Shown here in pieces: positions 1 to 9,536 of a stretch of 64,000 nucleotides of DNA; the first letter of the stretch is position 1, and every line of letters begins with the position of its first letter. Under the pieces are notes generated by a model, which saw nothing but the letters and a program-made list of their open reading frames with translations, did not search any database and was not told the origin of the DNA. The translations under genes were made by a program, and so were the position numbers. Source of the DNA: an uncultured Collinsella sp. (GTDB lineage Bacteria; Actinomycetota; Coriobacteriia; Coriobacteriales; Coriobacteriaceae); the NCBI GenBank assembly GCA_937925715.1, contig CALAMG010000027.1, forward strand, positions 47,116 through 111,115. The letters run 5' to 3'.

Positions 1-1
1 A

Positions 2-937
2 CCGCTCATCCACGAGAAGTTTATGACGCTCATCCCGCCCACCGACCACAAGTTTGCGGCCCTGCACGGCGCCGTATGGTCGGGCGGCTCGTTTGTCTAC
101 GTGCCCAAGGGCACCAAGTTGGACTTCCCGCTGCAGAGCTACTTCCGCCTTAACGCCAAGGGCGCCGGCCAGTTTGAGCACACGCTCATCATCGTCGAGG
201 ACGATGCCGACCTGCACTTCATTGAGGGTTGCTCCGCGCCCAAGTACAACGTGGCCAACCTCCACGCCGGCGCCGTCGAGCTCTTTGTGGGCAAGCGTGC
301 GCACCTGCGCTACTCGACCATCGAGAACTGGTCCAAGAACATGTACAACCTCAACACCAAGCGTGCGCGCGTGGACGAGGACGGCGACATCGAGTGGATC
401 AGCGGCTCCTTCGGCAGCCACGTGGGCTACCTCTACCCCATGAGCGTGCTCAACGGCCGTCGCGCCCGCTCGAGCTTTACCGGCATCACCTTTGCCGGCG
501 CCGGGCAGAACCTCGACACCGGCTGCAAGGTCGTGCTCAACGCGCCCGAGACCTCGGCAACCGTCGAAACCAAGGGCATCTCCAAGAGCGGCGGCATCCA
601 GACCTTCCGCAGCTCTATCGTTGCGACACCCAAGGCCGAGGGCTCCAAGGCAACCGTGAGCTGCCAGTCGCTGATGCTCGACGACCAAAGCCGCTCCGAC
701 ACTATTCCGGCCATGGACATCCGCGCCAAGAACGTCGACATCGGCCACGAGGCCACCATCGGCCGCATCGGCGACGATAAGGTGTTCTACCTGATGAGCC
801 GCGGTATCTCGGAGGAAGAGGCCCGCACCATGATCGTCAACGGCTTTGCCAACCCGGTCTCCAAGGAGCTGCCGCTGGAGTACGCCGTCGAGATGAACAA
901 CCTGATCAAGCTCGAGATGGAAGGAGCGATCGGATAA
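2..937 (+). CDS. sufB: SufB, Fe-S cluster scaffold subunit (5' truncated by window edge)
   Basis: Scaffold subunit of the SufBCD complex, which builds Fe-S clusters in the cytosol. The reading frame is open from base 2, so about 311 C-terminal residues are visible; family members are near 465-480 residues, so the start lies upstream. The C-terminal half carries the typical beta-helix region and the conserved stretch GRIGDDKVFYLMSRG followed by the EEA helix shared by SufB and SufD. Its stop TAA overlaps the ATG of sufD (TAATG), indicating translational coupling in an operon with sufD, sufS and sufU. Family assignment is secure. Confidence 0.95.
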   Translation, partial: PLIHEKFMTLIPPTDHKFAALHGAVWSGGSFVYVPKGTKLDFPLQSYFRLNAKGAGQFEHTLIIVEDDADLHFIEGCSAPKYNVANLHAGAVELFVGKRAHLRYSTIENWSKNMYNLNTKRARVDEDGDIEWISGSFGSHVGYLYPMSVLNGRRARSSFTGITFAGAGQNLDTGCKVVLNAPETSATVETKGISKSGGIQTFRSSIVATPKAEGSKATVSCQSLMLDDQSRSDTIPAMDIRAKNVDIGHEATIGRIGDDKVFYLMSRGISEEEARTMIVNGFANPVSKELPLEYAVEMNNLIKLEMEGAIG

Positions 938-2208
938 TGAAACAGACCACGAACACCGCTGCTACCACCCTTGAGCAGGTCAATGCGATGCCAGCTGCCA
1001 CTTGGGGTTGGCTGAAGATGAATCAGACCAAGCTCGAGCTCTCTGACGAGCTTGCTGCCGCTCCCGCCGAGACCATTGAGGTTGAGGGCTTGGACGAGCA
1101 GTTTGCTGGCGTGGCAGACGCGTTCGACGCCGCCATGGACGCCATGGCCGAGCGCTTCCCCGAGCGCCGCGCCTCCGCGCCCGGCGATGCCGCCGACCGC
1201 GCCCGCATCACGCCCGAGACCGAGCTCGACGTGCCCGCCACCTCCGTCTACCAGGCCGGTGCCATTAAGCTGGAGGAGGAGCTCTCCCCCGCTGAGGCCT
1301 TCGAGACTGGCATGGGCGAGGCTGCCTACACCTACCTGGCCGACCACGCCACCAAGCGCGTCGTCATCGATGTGCCCGCATACAAGCACGCCACGGTTAC
1401 CGTACGTGTGAGCGGTGTCGATGCCGCCGCGGCCATCGCCGCCATCGACGTCGTCGCCCGTCCCCAGTCGACGCTCGATCTGCTTATTGCCCTGGACTCC
1501 CCCGTTGCCGGCGAGGGCGTCGTGGGATCCGTGCTGCGCGTGTGCGCCCACGAGTACGCCACCGTCAACGTGGCCTGCACGCAGACGCTCGACGATAGCT
1601 GGATCGCACTCGACGACACCGGCCTGTTCCTGGACGAGGGCGCGCGCGTCAACGTGCAGCACACCGTCCTGGGCGCTGGCGCCAGCGCCACCGGCCTTGC
1701 CGGCGACCTGCTAGGCGATACCGCCAAGGTCACCATCGATACTGACTACCTGGGCGCCCGAGAGCAGGTGCGCGACTTTAACTACGAGCTGCGCCACCGC
1801 GGTCGCAAGACCGAGTGCGAGATCGACGCCAACGGCGTGCTGACCGGCACGTCCAAGAAGGTCTACCGTGGCAACATCGACCTCGTACACGGCTGCAAGG
1901 GTGCAACCGGCACCGAGCGCGAGACGGTGCTTTTGGCCAACAAGGGCGTCGACAACAAGACCATTCCCGTCATTCTTTGCGACGAGGACGACGTCGCCGG
2001 CAACCACGGCGCCACCATCGGTCACGTCCGCGACGAGCAGCTTTTCTACCTCGCCTGCCGCGGCCTTGACCAAAACGCCGCCGAGGACCTGTTCATCCGC
2101 GCCAAACTGGAGGACGCCGCGCTTTCCGCCACCGACGAGCGCACCCGCGCCGCCGTCGTCCGCCTGGGCAACAACCTGATCGACAACTTTGAAGAGGAGC
2201 TCGCATGA
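937..2208 (+). CDS. sufD: SufD, Fe-S assembly protein
   Basis: SufB paralogue of 423 residues that forms the SufBCD scaffold. The N-terminal half is variable and Ala/Glu rich. The C-terminal half has the SufB/SufD beta-helix signature, with GNIDLVHGCKGATGTE, the segment HGATIGHVRDEQLFYLACRG and a terminal helix ending NNLIDNFEEELA. The start is the ATG overlapping the sufB stop. The stop TGA overlaps the sufS start (ATGA). The local order sufB-sufD-sufS-sufU is common in Gram-positive bacteria; sufC would lie to the left of the window. Confidence 0.95.
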   Translation: MKQTTNTAATTLEQVNAMPAATWGWLKMNQTKLELSDELAAAPAETIEVEGLDEQFAGVADAFDAAMDAMAERFPERRASAPGDAADRARITPETELDVPATSVYQAGAIKLEEELSPAEAFETGMGEAAYTYLADHATKRVVIDVPAYKHATVTVRVSGVDAAAAIAAIDVVARPQSTLDLLIALDSPVAGEGVVGSVLRVCAHEYATVNVACTQTLDDSWIALDDTGLFLDEGARVNVQHTVLGAGASATGLAGDLLGDTAKVTIDTDYLGAREQVRDFNYELRHRGRKTECEIDANGVLTGTSKKVYRGNIDLVHGCKGATGTERETVLLANKGVDNKTIPVILCDEDDVAGNHGATIGHVRDEQLFYLACRGLDQNAAEDLFIRAKLEDAALSATDERTRAAVVRLGNNLIDNFEEELA

Positions 2209-3530
2209 TCGACACCGAGCACGTTAAATGCGACACCTGTACTGCCCCCGAGCCCATGGAGCTCGACGCCAGCGACGAGGCTTCGCGCGGCTGGCCTACC
2301 GTCGACATCGAGACCAATCCCTACAAGGCACAGTTCCCGCTGTTCCAGCAGCACCCCGAGATCGCCTTCCTCGATAGCGCCGCCACCGCGCAGCGCCCTG
2401 CCTGTGTGCTCGACGCCGAACGCGACTTCTACCAGCGCATGAACGCCAACCCGCTGCGCGGCCTGTACTCGCTGTCCGTCGAGGCCACCGAGGCCATCGC
2501 GAAGGTCCGCCAGCAGATCGCCGACCTCATCGGCGCTCCCCAGGCCAACGAGGTCGTCTTCACTCGCAACACGAGCGAGTCGCTCAACCTGGTCGCCAAG
2601 AGCTTTGCACCCACAGTCCTCGAGCCGGGCGACGAGGTCGTCATCACCATCATGGAGCACCACTCCAACCTGATTCCGTGGCAGCAGGTCTGCCGCGAGA
2701 CCGGCGCCAAGCTCGTCTACCTCTACCCCACCAAGACCGGCCAGCTCACCACCGAGGAGGTTCTTGCCAAGGTTGGTCCCAAGACCAAGATTCTGGCCGT
2801 GGGTCAGGTCTCCAACGTGTTGGGAGTCGAGAACCCAGTCAAGAACCTCGGCAAGCTCGTGCACAAGTATGGCGGCTACCTGGTCGTCGACGGTGCGCAG
2901 TCGCTGCCGCACATGCCGGTCGATGTGGCCGACCTGGGCGCCGACTTCTTTGCCTTTAGCGCACACAAGGCTATGGGCCCCATGGGCATCGGCGTGCTGT
3001 GGGGCAAGATGGACCTGCTCAACGCCATGCCGCCCATGCTCACCGGCGGCGAGATGATCGACTCTGTTACCGAGCAGGACGCCGTCTGGGCGCCCGTTCC
3101 CGAGAAATTCGAGGCCGGCACACAGGACGCCGCCGGCATCTTCGCCACGGGTGCGGCACTCGACTACCTGGTCAACACGGTGGGTTACGAGAACATCCAG
3201 GCACGCGAGCAGGCACTCGTCCACTACCTGATGGGCGAGCTCATGCAGCTCGACTTTGTCCAGATCATCGGCTCCATCTATTGGGACAACCACCACGGCG
3301 TTGTGAGCTTTAACGTCCGCGGCATCCACCCGCACGACATCGCGAGCATCATGGACATGGACGGCGTCTGCATCCGCGCCGGTCACCACTGTGCACAGCC
3401 GCTGCTCACCTGGCTGGGCGTCGAGAACCTTGCCTGCTGCCGCGCCAGCGTGGCCTTCTACAACGACAAGGCCGACATTGACAAGTTCATCGCCGGCCTG
3501 CATCACGTTTGGAGCACGTTCAATGGGTAA
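2205..3530 (+). CDS. sufS: SufS, group II cysteine desulfurase
   Basis: PLP-dependent enzyme that removes sulfur from L-cysteine as a persulfide for Fe-S assembly. It has 441 residues, slightly longer than usual because of an approximately 35-residue N-terminal extension before the core starts near YKAQFPLFQQHPE. The PLP lysine is in SAHKAMGP (K255) and the catalytic cysteine in AGHHCAQPL (C396). It starts within the sufD stop (ATGATC) and its stop overlaps the sufU start by 8 bases, so it is translationally coupled. SufU is its expected sulfur-accepting partner. Confidence 0.95.
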   Translation: MIDTEHVKCDTCTAPEPMELDASDEASRGWPTVDIETNPYKAQFPLFQQHPEIAFLDSAATAQRPACVLDAERDFYQRMNANPLRGLYSLSVEATEAIAKVRQQIADLIGAPQANEVVFTRNTSESLNLVAKSFAPTVLEPGDEVVITIMEHHSNLIPWQQVCRETGAKLVYLYPTKTGQLTTEEVLAKVGPKTKILAVGQVSNVLGVENPVKNLGKLVHKYGGYLVVDGAQSLPHMPVDVADLGADFFAFSAHKAMGPMGIGVLWGKMDLLNAMPPMLTGGEMIDSVTEQDAVWAPVPEKFEAGTQDAAGIFATGAALDYLVNTVGYENIQAREQALVHYLMGELMQLDFVQIIGSIYWDNHHGVVSFNVRGIHPHDIASIMDMDGVCIRAGHHCAQPLLTWLGVENLACCRASVAFYNDKADIDKFIAGLHHVWSTFNG

Positions 3531-3957
3531 TCTGTACACCTCCACCACATTTATGGAGCACAACTCGCACCCCGACTACAAGTACGAGATGGATGCTCCC
3601 ACGCACGAGCACGACGGCATCAACCCCAGCTGCGGAGACGAGCTCACTCTGCAGCTGCGTGTCGAGAACAACGTGATTGAGGAGGCCTCCTTTACCGGCC
3701 ACGGCTGCGCCATCAGCCAGGCCAGTGCCGACATCATGGCCGATCTCATCACCGGCGAGACCGTCGAGGAAGCTCGCCGCCTGGCAGAGCTCTTCCTCGC
3801 CATGATCCGCGGCGAGAAGCTCTCCGAGGAGGACCTGGAAGACCTGGACGAAGCCGCCCAGCTCCAGGACATCTCGCACATGCCCGCCCGCGTCAAATGC
3901 GCCGAGCTCGCCTGGCGCACCCTCGACGGCATGCTCGAGGGGCAAGCTAACCAGTAG
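3523..3957 (+). CDS. sufU: SufU, zinc-dependent sulfurtransferase partner of SufS
   Basis: A 144-residue IscU-fold protein that accepts sulfur from SufS. The three conserved cysteines are visible: C37 in NPSCGD, C62 in GHGCAISQAS and C126 in VKCAELAW. The insertion between the second and third cysteines, and the family pairing with SufS, favour SufU over IscU. The ATG at 3523 lies inside the end of sufS. A Rho-independent terminator follows within 40 bases, so this is the last gene of the suf operon. Confidence 0.94.
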   Translation: MGNLYTSTTFMEHNSHPDYKYEMDAPTHEHDGINPSCGDELTLQLRVENNVIEEASFTGHGCAISQASADIMADLITGETVEEARRLAELFLAMIRGEKLSEEDLEDLDEAAQLQDISHMPARVKCAELAWRTLDGMLEGQANQ

Positions 3958-3990
3958 CGTATGCCCCGAATCCAAGGTTTTTGATTGCCG

Positions 3991-4020
3991 AGCCACCCGA
4001 TACGGGCGGCTCTGTTTTTT
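3991..4020 (+). terminator. Terminator of suf operon
   Basis: Nine-base-pair stem with one G-U pair (3991-3999 with 4003-4011), a 3-base loop and a T-rich tail reaching TTTTTT. It sits about 33 bases after the sufU stop. Confidence 0.85.
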
Positions 4021-4618
4021 CCTAATGAGCACAGATGCACAAAGTCCGCGCGTCCGGCGCCCCGTCTGACATTTGCCACACAGCCAGACGCGAGCACGGG
4101 CGTTTTCCACAGTACCAAAGGCCTGCGGCAGGGCCCCGGGCCCGCCAAGCAATGCGCCAAGCCCCGTTCTGCGAAGCTCCGACTCGCTTCGCGCCTGCCG
4201 CAGACGGGTCCCATAGGAAGCGGCGTGCATTTTTGCGAATATTCAGCACGCCAAGCTGTGTGTATACGCATCGAAAGCGTTAATCAATGTCTTTAGGCGC
4301 ATATATATTGTGTTTTAGAACAAGCATCGCGGTCTGACGGGACGCAGGCACGTGCTTCGGGGGCGCAACGGCAGAAATCAATAGCTTCGGGACCCGTATG
4401 TTGCAAGATTGCGGCGGTGCCGACAGCAACACGATGCTGAAAACTCCGTTATTTGCACGGCGCAGACGGGGGTAGGCATGGGCAAACCCGGACCGAGCCG
4501 TTATTTTATGCAAGATGGCGATTTTTCTATGCATATTAAGAAGTGCAGTTACCGTACCAAGCTTTTAGAACAATGGTTGTGGCATATGGGCGACCCCAGC
4601 TGCGGTGCACAGGCAGTC
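4021..4618. other. Gene-poor intergenic stretch
   Basis: About 600 bases between the suf terminator and the convergent RAYT gene. No reading frame here has both a credible ribosome site and coding-like composition. It is more AT-rich than its surroundings from about 4260 to 4560. No clear repeats or promoters recognised. Confidence 0.5.
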
Positions 4619-5431
4619 CTACGCCACGTTTCGGCCAGTCTGCACCGCCGTTCGTGCACAGGCACGCACGATACGAGAAACGGTACTTTTGCCAATCCCG
4701 GTATACCGCTCAATCTGGCGCACCGTAAAACCGGCATCGTGCAATCCAACAATAACAGTATCGCGCTGCGCCGGCGGTGCAGTTTTAACCCCGTTGAGCG
4801 GAACCCCGAGACTCTTCGCCAACTTGCCGGCAAAGGCATGGCGTTCCCACTCCGTCTCTTTCATATCGCACAGCGCTGGTTCACTGCCGTCGGGCGTCGA
4901 AAGCGAATAGGCAATAAAGCCCTCGGCAGAACCAAAGAGCTCAAGCACGCAAGAAGGATCGGAAAATCCCCTCGCGACATCAGCCGCGTCACCGTCGTAA
5001 GCGCACAAATGCTCCGCAAAGCTGCTCCAGGGATAACGCTCGATTAGGCTAACGCCCGCCTCCTGCGGATCGGCGTGTACGGAGCGAATAGCCTCCATCA
5101 CCTGCCAGTCGGTATCGAGCGAGCGCCGGTCAAAACGGTTCTGGAACAGATGGCCCGTGCGCCCCGTGTGTTTATTGAACCGCCGCGCGTACGTCAAGAG
5201 CAGCCGGTGCATCGCCGCGCTCATCCTGTCCTCGTAATCTGCAAGCACCAAATGCACGTGATTGCCCATAAGGCACCAGACGATAACCGTCACACCCTCC
5301 TCGCGGCAGCACTCGCGCATCAGCTCCAAAAACTCCCACCGGTCTTCATCGCCCTCAAAGATGAGCTGCTTGCCCGCACCGCGGGCACAGACATGGTAAA
5401 AGCCGGTAACCGTTCTCCAAACGCGCTGCAT
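4619..5431 (-). CDS. REP-associated tyrosine transposase (RAYT)-like Y1 protein
   Basis: Single-strand DNA transposase-like protein of the IS200/Y1 superfamily, 270 residues from ATG 5431 (GAAGGGAG ribosome site, 4-base spacing). The HUH motif is GNHVHLVL, followed by the RAYT-type helix with LLTYARRFNKHTGRTGHLFQ carrying the nucleophilic Tyr. The C-terminus has a helix-turn-helix around TVRQIERYTGIGKSTVSR, as in many RAYTs. No flanking IS ends or target duplication were seen, so it looks like a domesticated single-copy gene, not an active insertion sequence. Confidence 0.85.
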   Translation of the reverse strand: MQRVWRTVTGFYHVCARGAGKQLIFEGDEDRWEFLELMRECCREEGVTVIVWCLMGNHVHLVLADYEDRMSAAMHRLLLTYARRFNKHTGRTGHLFQNRFDRRSLDTDWQVMEAIRSVHADPQEAGVSLIERYPWSSFAEHLCAYDGDAADVARGFSDPSCVLELFGSAEGFIAYSLSTPDGSEPALCDMKETEWERHAFAGKLAKSLGVPLNGVKTAPPAQRDTVIVGLHDAGFTVRQIERYTGIGKSTVSRIVRACARTAVQTGRNVA

Positions 5432-5834
5432 GGCGCTCCCTTCGCCGGGGTCTGCTTGCCATCCAATACAGCACGATTGAAGCGTGCCATCAAAACATTC
5501 ACGCAAAACAATACACTCGCGCGGCCAAAGGCAGTAATCAGGCGGCGAACGGCACCGTTGCAACAGGTCAACCCCCGCAATGCTTACAAGAGCTGACCAA
5601 TAGCTTGCCCAAGACGGACCCCCTCTACGGAAGTTCGCGACCACAGAACATAGAGTTAAACCGTTTCAATTAAAACTTCCGGACTTCTCGCTACGAAAAC
5701 TGAGCCGTTCGCCGAATATTCCGTGCATTTCGCGGTATTATAGGGGCTGCATGTCATGTCCCTTTCGAAGGGTCGCCCGGCAATCGCCAGCCACGACCCC
5801 CAGACGGGACGCCAACACGATAGAGAGGAGAGGC
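5432..5834. other. Intergenic region between divergent RAYT and NifU-like genes
   Basis: About 400 bases without a supported gene, expected to hold the divergent promoters of the RAYT gene (leftward) and the NifU-like/GGGtGRT pair (rightward). No specific promoter could be assigned with confidence. Confidence 0.4.
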
Positions 5835-6569
5835 ATGCAGTACTCACAGGAAGTGGAGAACATGTGCCCCGTTGCCAAGGGTGCATACCACGGCCCCGCA
5901 CCCATCCCCGAGGAGGGCAAGTGGGTCCAGGCTAAGGAGATTTCCGACATCTCCGGTCTTACGCACGGTGTGGGTTGGTGCGCACCTCAGCAGGGCGCCT
6001 GCAAGCTCACGCTGAACGTCAAGGACGGCATCATCGAGGAGGCCCTCGTTGAGACCATCGGCTGCTCGGGCATGACCCACTCTGCCGCCATGGCTTCCGA
6101 GATCCTTCCCGGTAAGACCATCCTCGAGGCCCTCAACACCGACCTCGTCTGCGACGCCATCAACGTTGCTATGCGCGAGATCTTCCTGCAGATCGTTTAC
6201 GGCCGCAGCCAGACCGCGTTCTCCGAGGGCGGCCTGCCCGTGGGCGCCTCCCTCGACGACCTCGGCAAGGGCCTTCGCTCTCAGGTCGGCACCATGTTCG
6301 GCACCAAGGCCAAGGGCGCCCGTTACCTCGAGCTCGCTCAGGGCTACGTCACCCGCATGGCTCTCAACGACAAGAACGAGATCATCGCATTCGAGTTCCT
6401 GAACCTCGGCAAGTTCACCGACGCCGTCAAGGCCGGCAAGACCCCCGAGGAGGCCATCGCTGGCGCTATGGGCCACTATGGTCAGTGGGAGAACGCTGCC
6501 AAGTACATCGACCCGCGCACCGACGAGGAGACTCACTCCGTCGCCAGCGTGTTCCCGGTTCACGAGTAG
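5835..6569 (+). CDS. NifU-like iron-sulfur cluster assembly scaffold protein
   Basis: A 244-residue protein with a NifU/IscU-like N-terminal domain. Candidate ligand cysteines are in VGWCAPQQGACK and ETIGCSGMTHSA. The start is ATG 5835 with an AGAGGAGAGG ribosome site. It is followed after 18 bases by the GGGtGRT gene, so the two are almost certainly co-transcribed. This pairing recurs in anaerobic Coriobacteriia and Firmicutes. The exact client is not known; involvement in Fe-S chemistry is inferred from the fold. Confidence 0.8.
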   Translation: MQYSQEVENMCPVAKGAYHGPAPIPEEGKWVQAKEISDISGLTHGVGWCAPQQGACKLTLNVKDGIIEEALVETIGCSGMTHSAAMASEILPGKTILEALNTDLVCDAINVAMREIFLQIVYGRSQTAFSEGGLPVGASLDDLGKGLRSQVGTMFGTKAKGARYLELAQGYVTRMALNDKNEIIAFEFLNLGKFTDAVKAGKTPEEAIAGAMGHYGQWENAAKYIDPRTDEETHSVASVFPVHE

Positions 6570-6587
6570 AAAGGGAGGGAAATAACT

Positions 6588-7592
6588 ATGACTGTTACGT
6601 TCGAAGGTTACGAGCGCCGCGCTGACAAGATCAACAAGTGCCTCGCCGACAACGGCATCGCCTCCCTCGAGGAAGCTCTGCAGATCTGCACCGACAAGGG
6701 CTTCAACCCGCGTGAGATCGTCAACAACACCCAGTCCATCGCCTTCCAGAACGCCGAGTGGGCCTACACCCTCGGTTGCGCTCTCGCTGTCAAGCGTGGC
6801 GCCAAGTCCGCTTCTGAGGCTGCCGCCATCATCGGCGAGGGCATCCAGGCCTTCACCGTTCCTGGCTCCGTCGCCGAGGACCGCAAGGTCGGTCTGGGCC
6901 ACGGCAACCTGGGCGCTATGCTGCTCTCCGACGACACCGAGTGCTTCGCCTTCCTGGCCGGTCACGAGTCCTTCGCTGCCGCTGAGGGCGCTATCGGCCT
7001 GGCTCTGAACGCCAACAAGGCTCGCAAGAAGCCGCTGCGCGTCATCCTCAACGGTCTGGGCAAGGACGCTGCTCAGATCATCGCCCGCATCAACGGCTTC
7101 ACCTACGTGAAGACCCAGTTCGACTACTTCACGGGCGAGCTCAAGGTCGTCGAGACCATCCCCTACTCCGATGGTCCCCGCGCCGCCGTTAACTGCTACG
7201 GCGCCGACGACGTCCGCGAGGGCGTTGCCATCATGTGGCACGAGAACGTCGACATCTCGATCACCGGTAACTCCACCAACCCCACGCGCTTCCAGCACCC
7301 CGTCGCTGGCACCTACAAGAAGGAGCGCCTCGAGGCTGGCAAGAAGTACTTCTCCGTCGCTTCTGGTGGCGGCACTGGCCGTACCCTGCACCCGGACAAC
7401 ATGGGCGCTGGCCCTGCCTCTTACGGCATGACCGACACCATGGGCCGCATGCACTCCGACGCCCAGTTCGCCGGTTCTTCCTCCGTGCCTGCGCACGTCG
7501 ACATGATGGGTCTCATCGGCATGGGCAACAACCCCATGGTCGGTGCCACCGTCGCCTGCGCTGTCGCCGTCGAGGAGGCCCTCAAGGCCTAA
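6588..7592 (+). CDS. GGGtGRT family protein
   Basis: A 334-residue protein carrying the family-naming motif in SVASGGGTGRTLHPD. It also has two other Gly-rich segments, LGHGNLGAMLLSDD near residue 105 and DMMGLIGMGNNPMVGAT near the C-terminus. It looks cytosolic, with no signal peptide or membrane segment. It starts 18 bases after the NifU-like gene, with a GGGAGGGAAA ribosome site. The family has no established biochemical role to my knowledge; the partner gene suggests a link to Fe-S cluster biology. A strong terminator follows. Confidence 0.85.
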   Translation: MTVTFEGYERRADKINKCLADNGIASLEEALQICTDKGFNPREIVNNTQSIAFQNAEWAYTLGCALAVKRGAKSASEAAAIIGEGIQAFTVPGSVAEDRKVGLGHGNLGAMLLSDDTECFAFLAGHESFAAAEGAIGLALNANKARKKPLRVILNGLGKDAAQIIARINGFTYVKTQFDYFTGELKVVETIPYSDGPRAAVNCYGADDVREGVAIMWHENVDISITGNSTNPTRFQHPVAGTYKKERLEAGKKYFSVASGGGTGRTLHPDNMGAGPASYGMTDTMGRMHSDAQFAGSSSVPAHVDMMGLIGMGNNPMVGATVACAVAVEEALKA

Positions 7593-7627
7593 TCGCGCCC
7601 GCGCGATGCTCATATAGCTGAGCTTTG

Positions 7628-7660
7628 GAGCCGCTACCCACCCGGGTAGCGGCTCTTTTT
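7628..7660 (+). terminator. Terminator after GGGtGRT gene
   Basis: Perfect 12-bp stem (GAGCCGCTACCC with its complement), 4-base loop and a TTTTT tail. Confidence 0.9.
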
Positions 7661-7848
7661 GTTTGCGCTGTCGCAGGGTAGCTAATGTCGATATATCAGC
7701 TGGGGCGAAATACGAGATGTGAAGAGATGGAGCGCCAGAGCGTCCATGACGCCCACCTGCCATATTTGCCCTTTACCGATTTGCCGGGTCTTTGCGGCCC
7801 CATTGCCGATCACCCGTGCGACAATGCGCCGGACGAGAAAGGAATCCG

Positions 7849-9375
7849 ATGGAATCGACTGATGTACTGGTAATTGGATCTGGCATTGCGGGCCTTTGCG
7901 CCGCCATCGAAGCGGCACGCACGGGCGCAACCGTCACCGTGGCAAGCGCCGGCAAGACTATGAGTGGATCGAGCTTCTTCCCCGGAACCTGGGGCCTGGG
8001 GCTTATCGGACCCGTTAACGAAGACGACGAACAAGACCTCATCGACACCATTCAGACCGTTGGTGGCGGCGTCGCCGACCCCGAGCTTGTCCAGACGTTT
8101 GTCCACGGCATTCCCCATGCAATTGAATGGCTCGAGCAAGACCTGGGCGTTGAGCTTCAGCGTCCGCAAAGCGCCGAGAGTGCTCAGCAAAAGCAGTTTA
8201 TCCCCTGCTTTGACCACAAGACGCGCATGTGGCGCGGCCTCACCCGCAAGCCCCTTGAGGACGCTCTGACGACCTGGATCGAGTCGCTCGGCATTCGCCT
8301 GCTCCCCCGCCATGAGCTTATTGACCTTGTTGAGGACACGAACGGCAGAATAACCGGAACCGTACTCTACGACCTCACCGAAAATCGAATCGTGCCCTTT
8401 GCTGCCAAGGCCACGATCATCGCAGCCGGTGGCACAGGCGGCCTGTTCGAGCGCAGCCTTACGTCGGCTGATGTGCTCAGCTCCTCGCAGGCCATCGCGC
8501 TGGCGCACGGCGCAACACTTACTAATATAGAGTTCATGCAGATGATGCCCGGCTTCATCGAGCCCAAGCGCAACCTTGTCTTTAACGAGAAAACCTGGCG
8601 CTACGTACATGTAGACCAGCCGGTAGATATTGCCGACGACAAGCTGGACGACCTGCTCGAGCAGCGCTCTGGATATGGTCCCTTCACGTCATGCTTGGCC
8701 TCCCGCGCTATCGATCTCGTCATCGATCAGGCAGGTGCCGAAGGCCTGGCACTCCACTACGACTTCCCCCGCGAGGATGTCCCAGAGTTTGTGCAGACCT
8801 TTGCCACCTGGCTGCAAGACGAGCACGGCATCGCCCCGACTGACGAGATGCGCGTTGCGATGTATGCCCACGCCGCTAACGGCGGCATCAAGATCGATAA
8901 GACCGCGCACACGGGCATTGAGGGCCTCTACGCTTGCGGCGAGGCGACAGGCGGCATGCACGGCGCCGACCGCATTGGTGGCTTGTCATGCGCCAACGGC
9001 ATCGTATTCGGACGTATCGCGGGCGCATCGGCAGCCCTCACAGCGCAGAAAGAGCCTGAGGCGGCCCTGAAGGCGGATATCACCCTCCCCCAGTACGGCA
9101 TTGCCACAACAGATGCCGAACGCCTGACACACAGCCTTAGGCACACGATGAGCACCTATTGCATGATCAACAGGACCGAAACAGGCCTATCCGAGACCCT
9201 GCAACAGCTTGAAAGCCTGCAAGACGAAGCCACGGCTCTAAATAAGCCACATGCCAACGACAGCGAAATCGCTGCCCTCGCCCGCCTGCAATCGCAGATT
9301 CGACTAGCACAGGAAATGGTCAAAGCCATGCGCAAGCGAACCGAAAGTCTCGGGTCGCACTATCGAGCGGATTAA
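7849..9375 (+). CDS. FAD-dependent oxidoreductase, fumarate reductase / L-aspartate oxidase flavoprotein family
   Basis: A 508-residue flavoprotein. The N-terminal dinucleotide-binding motif is VIGSGIAGLCAAIEAA. The C-terminal FAD-contact motif reads GIEGLYACGEATGGMHGADR with GGLSCANGIVFGR, as in NadB and succinate dehydrogenase/fumarate reductase A subunits. A helical C-terminal domain follows. Start ATG 7849 has AAAGGA 5 bases upstream. It stands alone between two terminators, with no nadA or nadC next to it, so an aspartate oxidase role is only one option; a soluble fumarate-reductase-like activity is the alternative. Confidence 0.8.
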   Translation: MESTDVLVIGSGIAGLCAAIEAARTGATVTVASAGKTMSGSSFFPGTWGLGLIGPVNEDDEQDLIDTIQTVGGGVADPELVQTFVHGIPHAIEWLEQDLGVELQRPQSAESAQQKQFIPCFDHKTRMWRGLTRKPLEDALTTWIESLGIRLLPRHELIDLVEDTNGRITGTVLYDLTENRIVPFAAKATIIAAGGTGGLFERSLTSADVLSSSQAIALAHGATLTNIEFMQMMPGFIEPKRNLVFNEKTWRYVHVDQPVDIADDKLDDLLEQRSGYGPFTSCLASRAIDLVIDQAGAEGLALHYDFPREDVPEFVQTFATWLQDEHGIAPTDEMRVAMYAHAANGGIKIDKTAHTGIEGLYACGEATGGMHGADRIGGLSCANGIVFGRIAGASAALTAQKEPEAALKADITLPQYGIATTDAERLTHSLRHTMSTYCMINRTETGLSETLQQLESLQDEATALNKPHANDSEIAALARLQSQIRLAQEMVKAMRKRTESLGSHYRAD

Positions 9376-9417
9376 ACCGGACACCTATCTAAAGCAGAAC
9401 ACAACCAATCGATATCC

Positions 9418-9453
9418 ATGGGCCCCGTGAGCTCGAAGCAGCACGGGGCCCAT
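9418..9453 (+). terminator. Terminator after flavoprotein gene
   Basis: Perfect 12-bp stem ATGGGCCCCGTG (9418-9429) with 9442-9453 and a 12-base loop. There is only a short T-poor tail, so it may act as a hairpin or a bidirectional terminator. Confidence 0.7.
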
Positions 9454-9536
9454 TCGTGTCCGCACGACAGCGTATCCTTATTCTGAATACAGAGCGGGCA
9501 AAGCCCGCATAGAAAATAGACCAGCGAGGAGGAGAT

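Noticed and set aside
5844..7763. 639-codon minus-strand frame opposite the NifU-like and GGGtGRT genes
   Set aside because: Antisense shadow; composition is that of reversed coding sequence with no recognisable domain.
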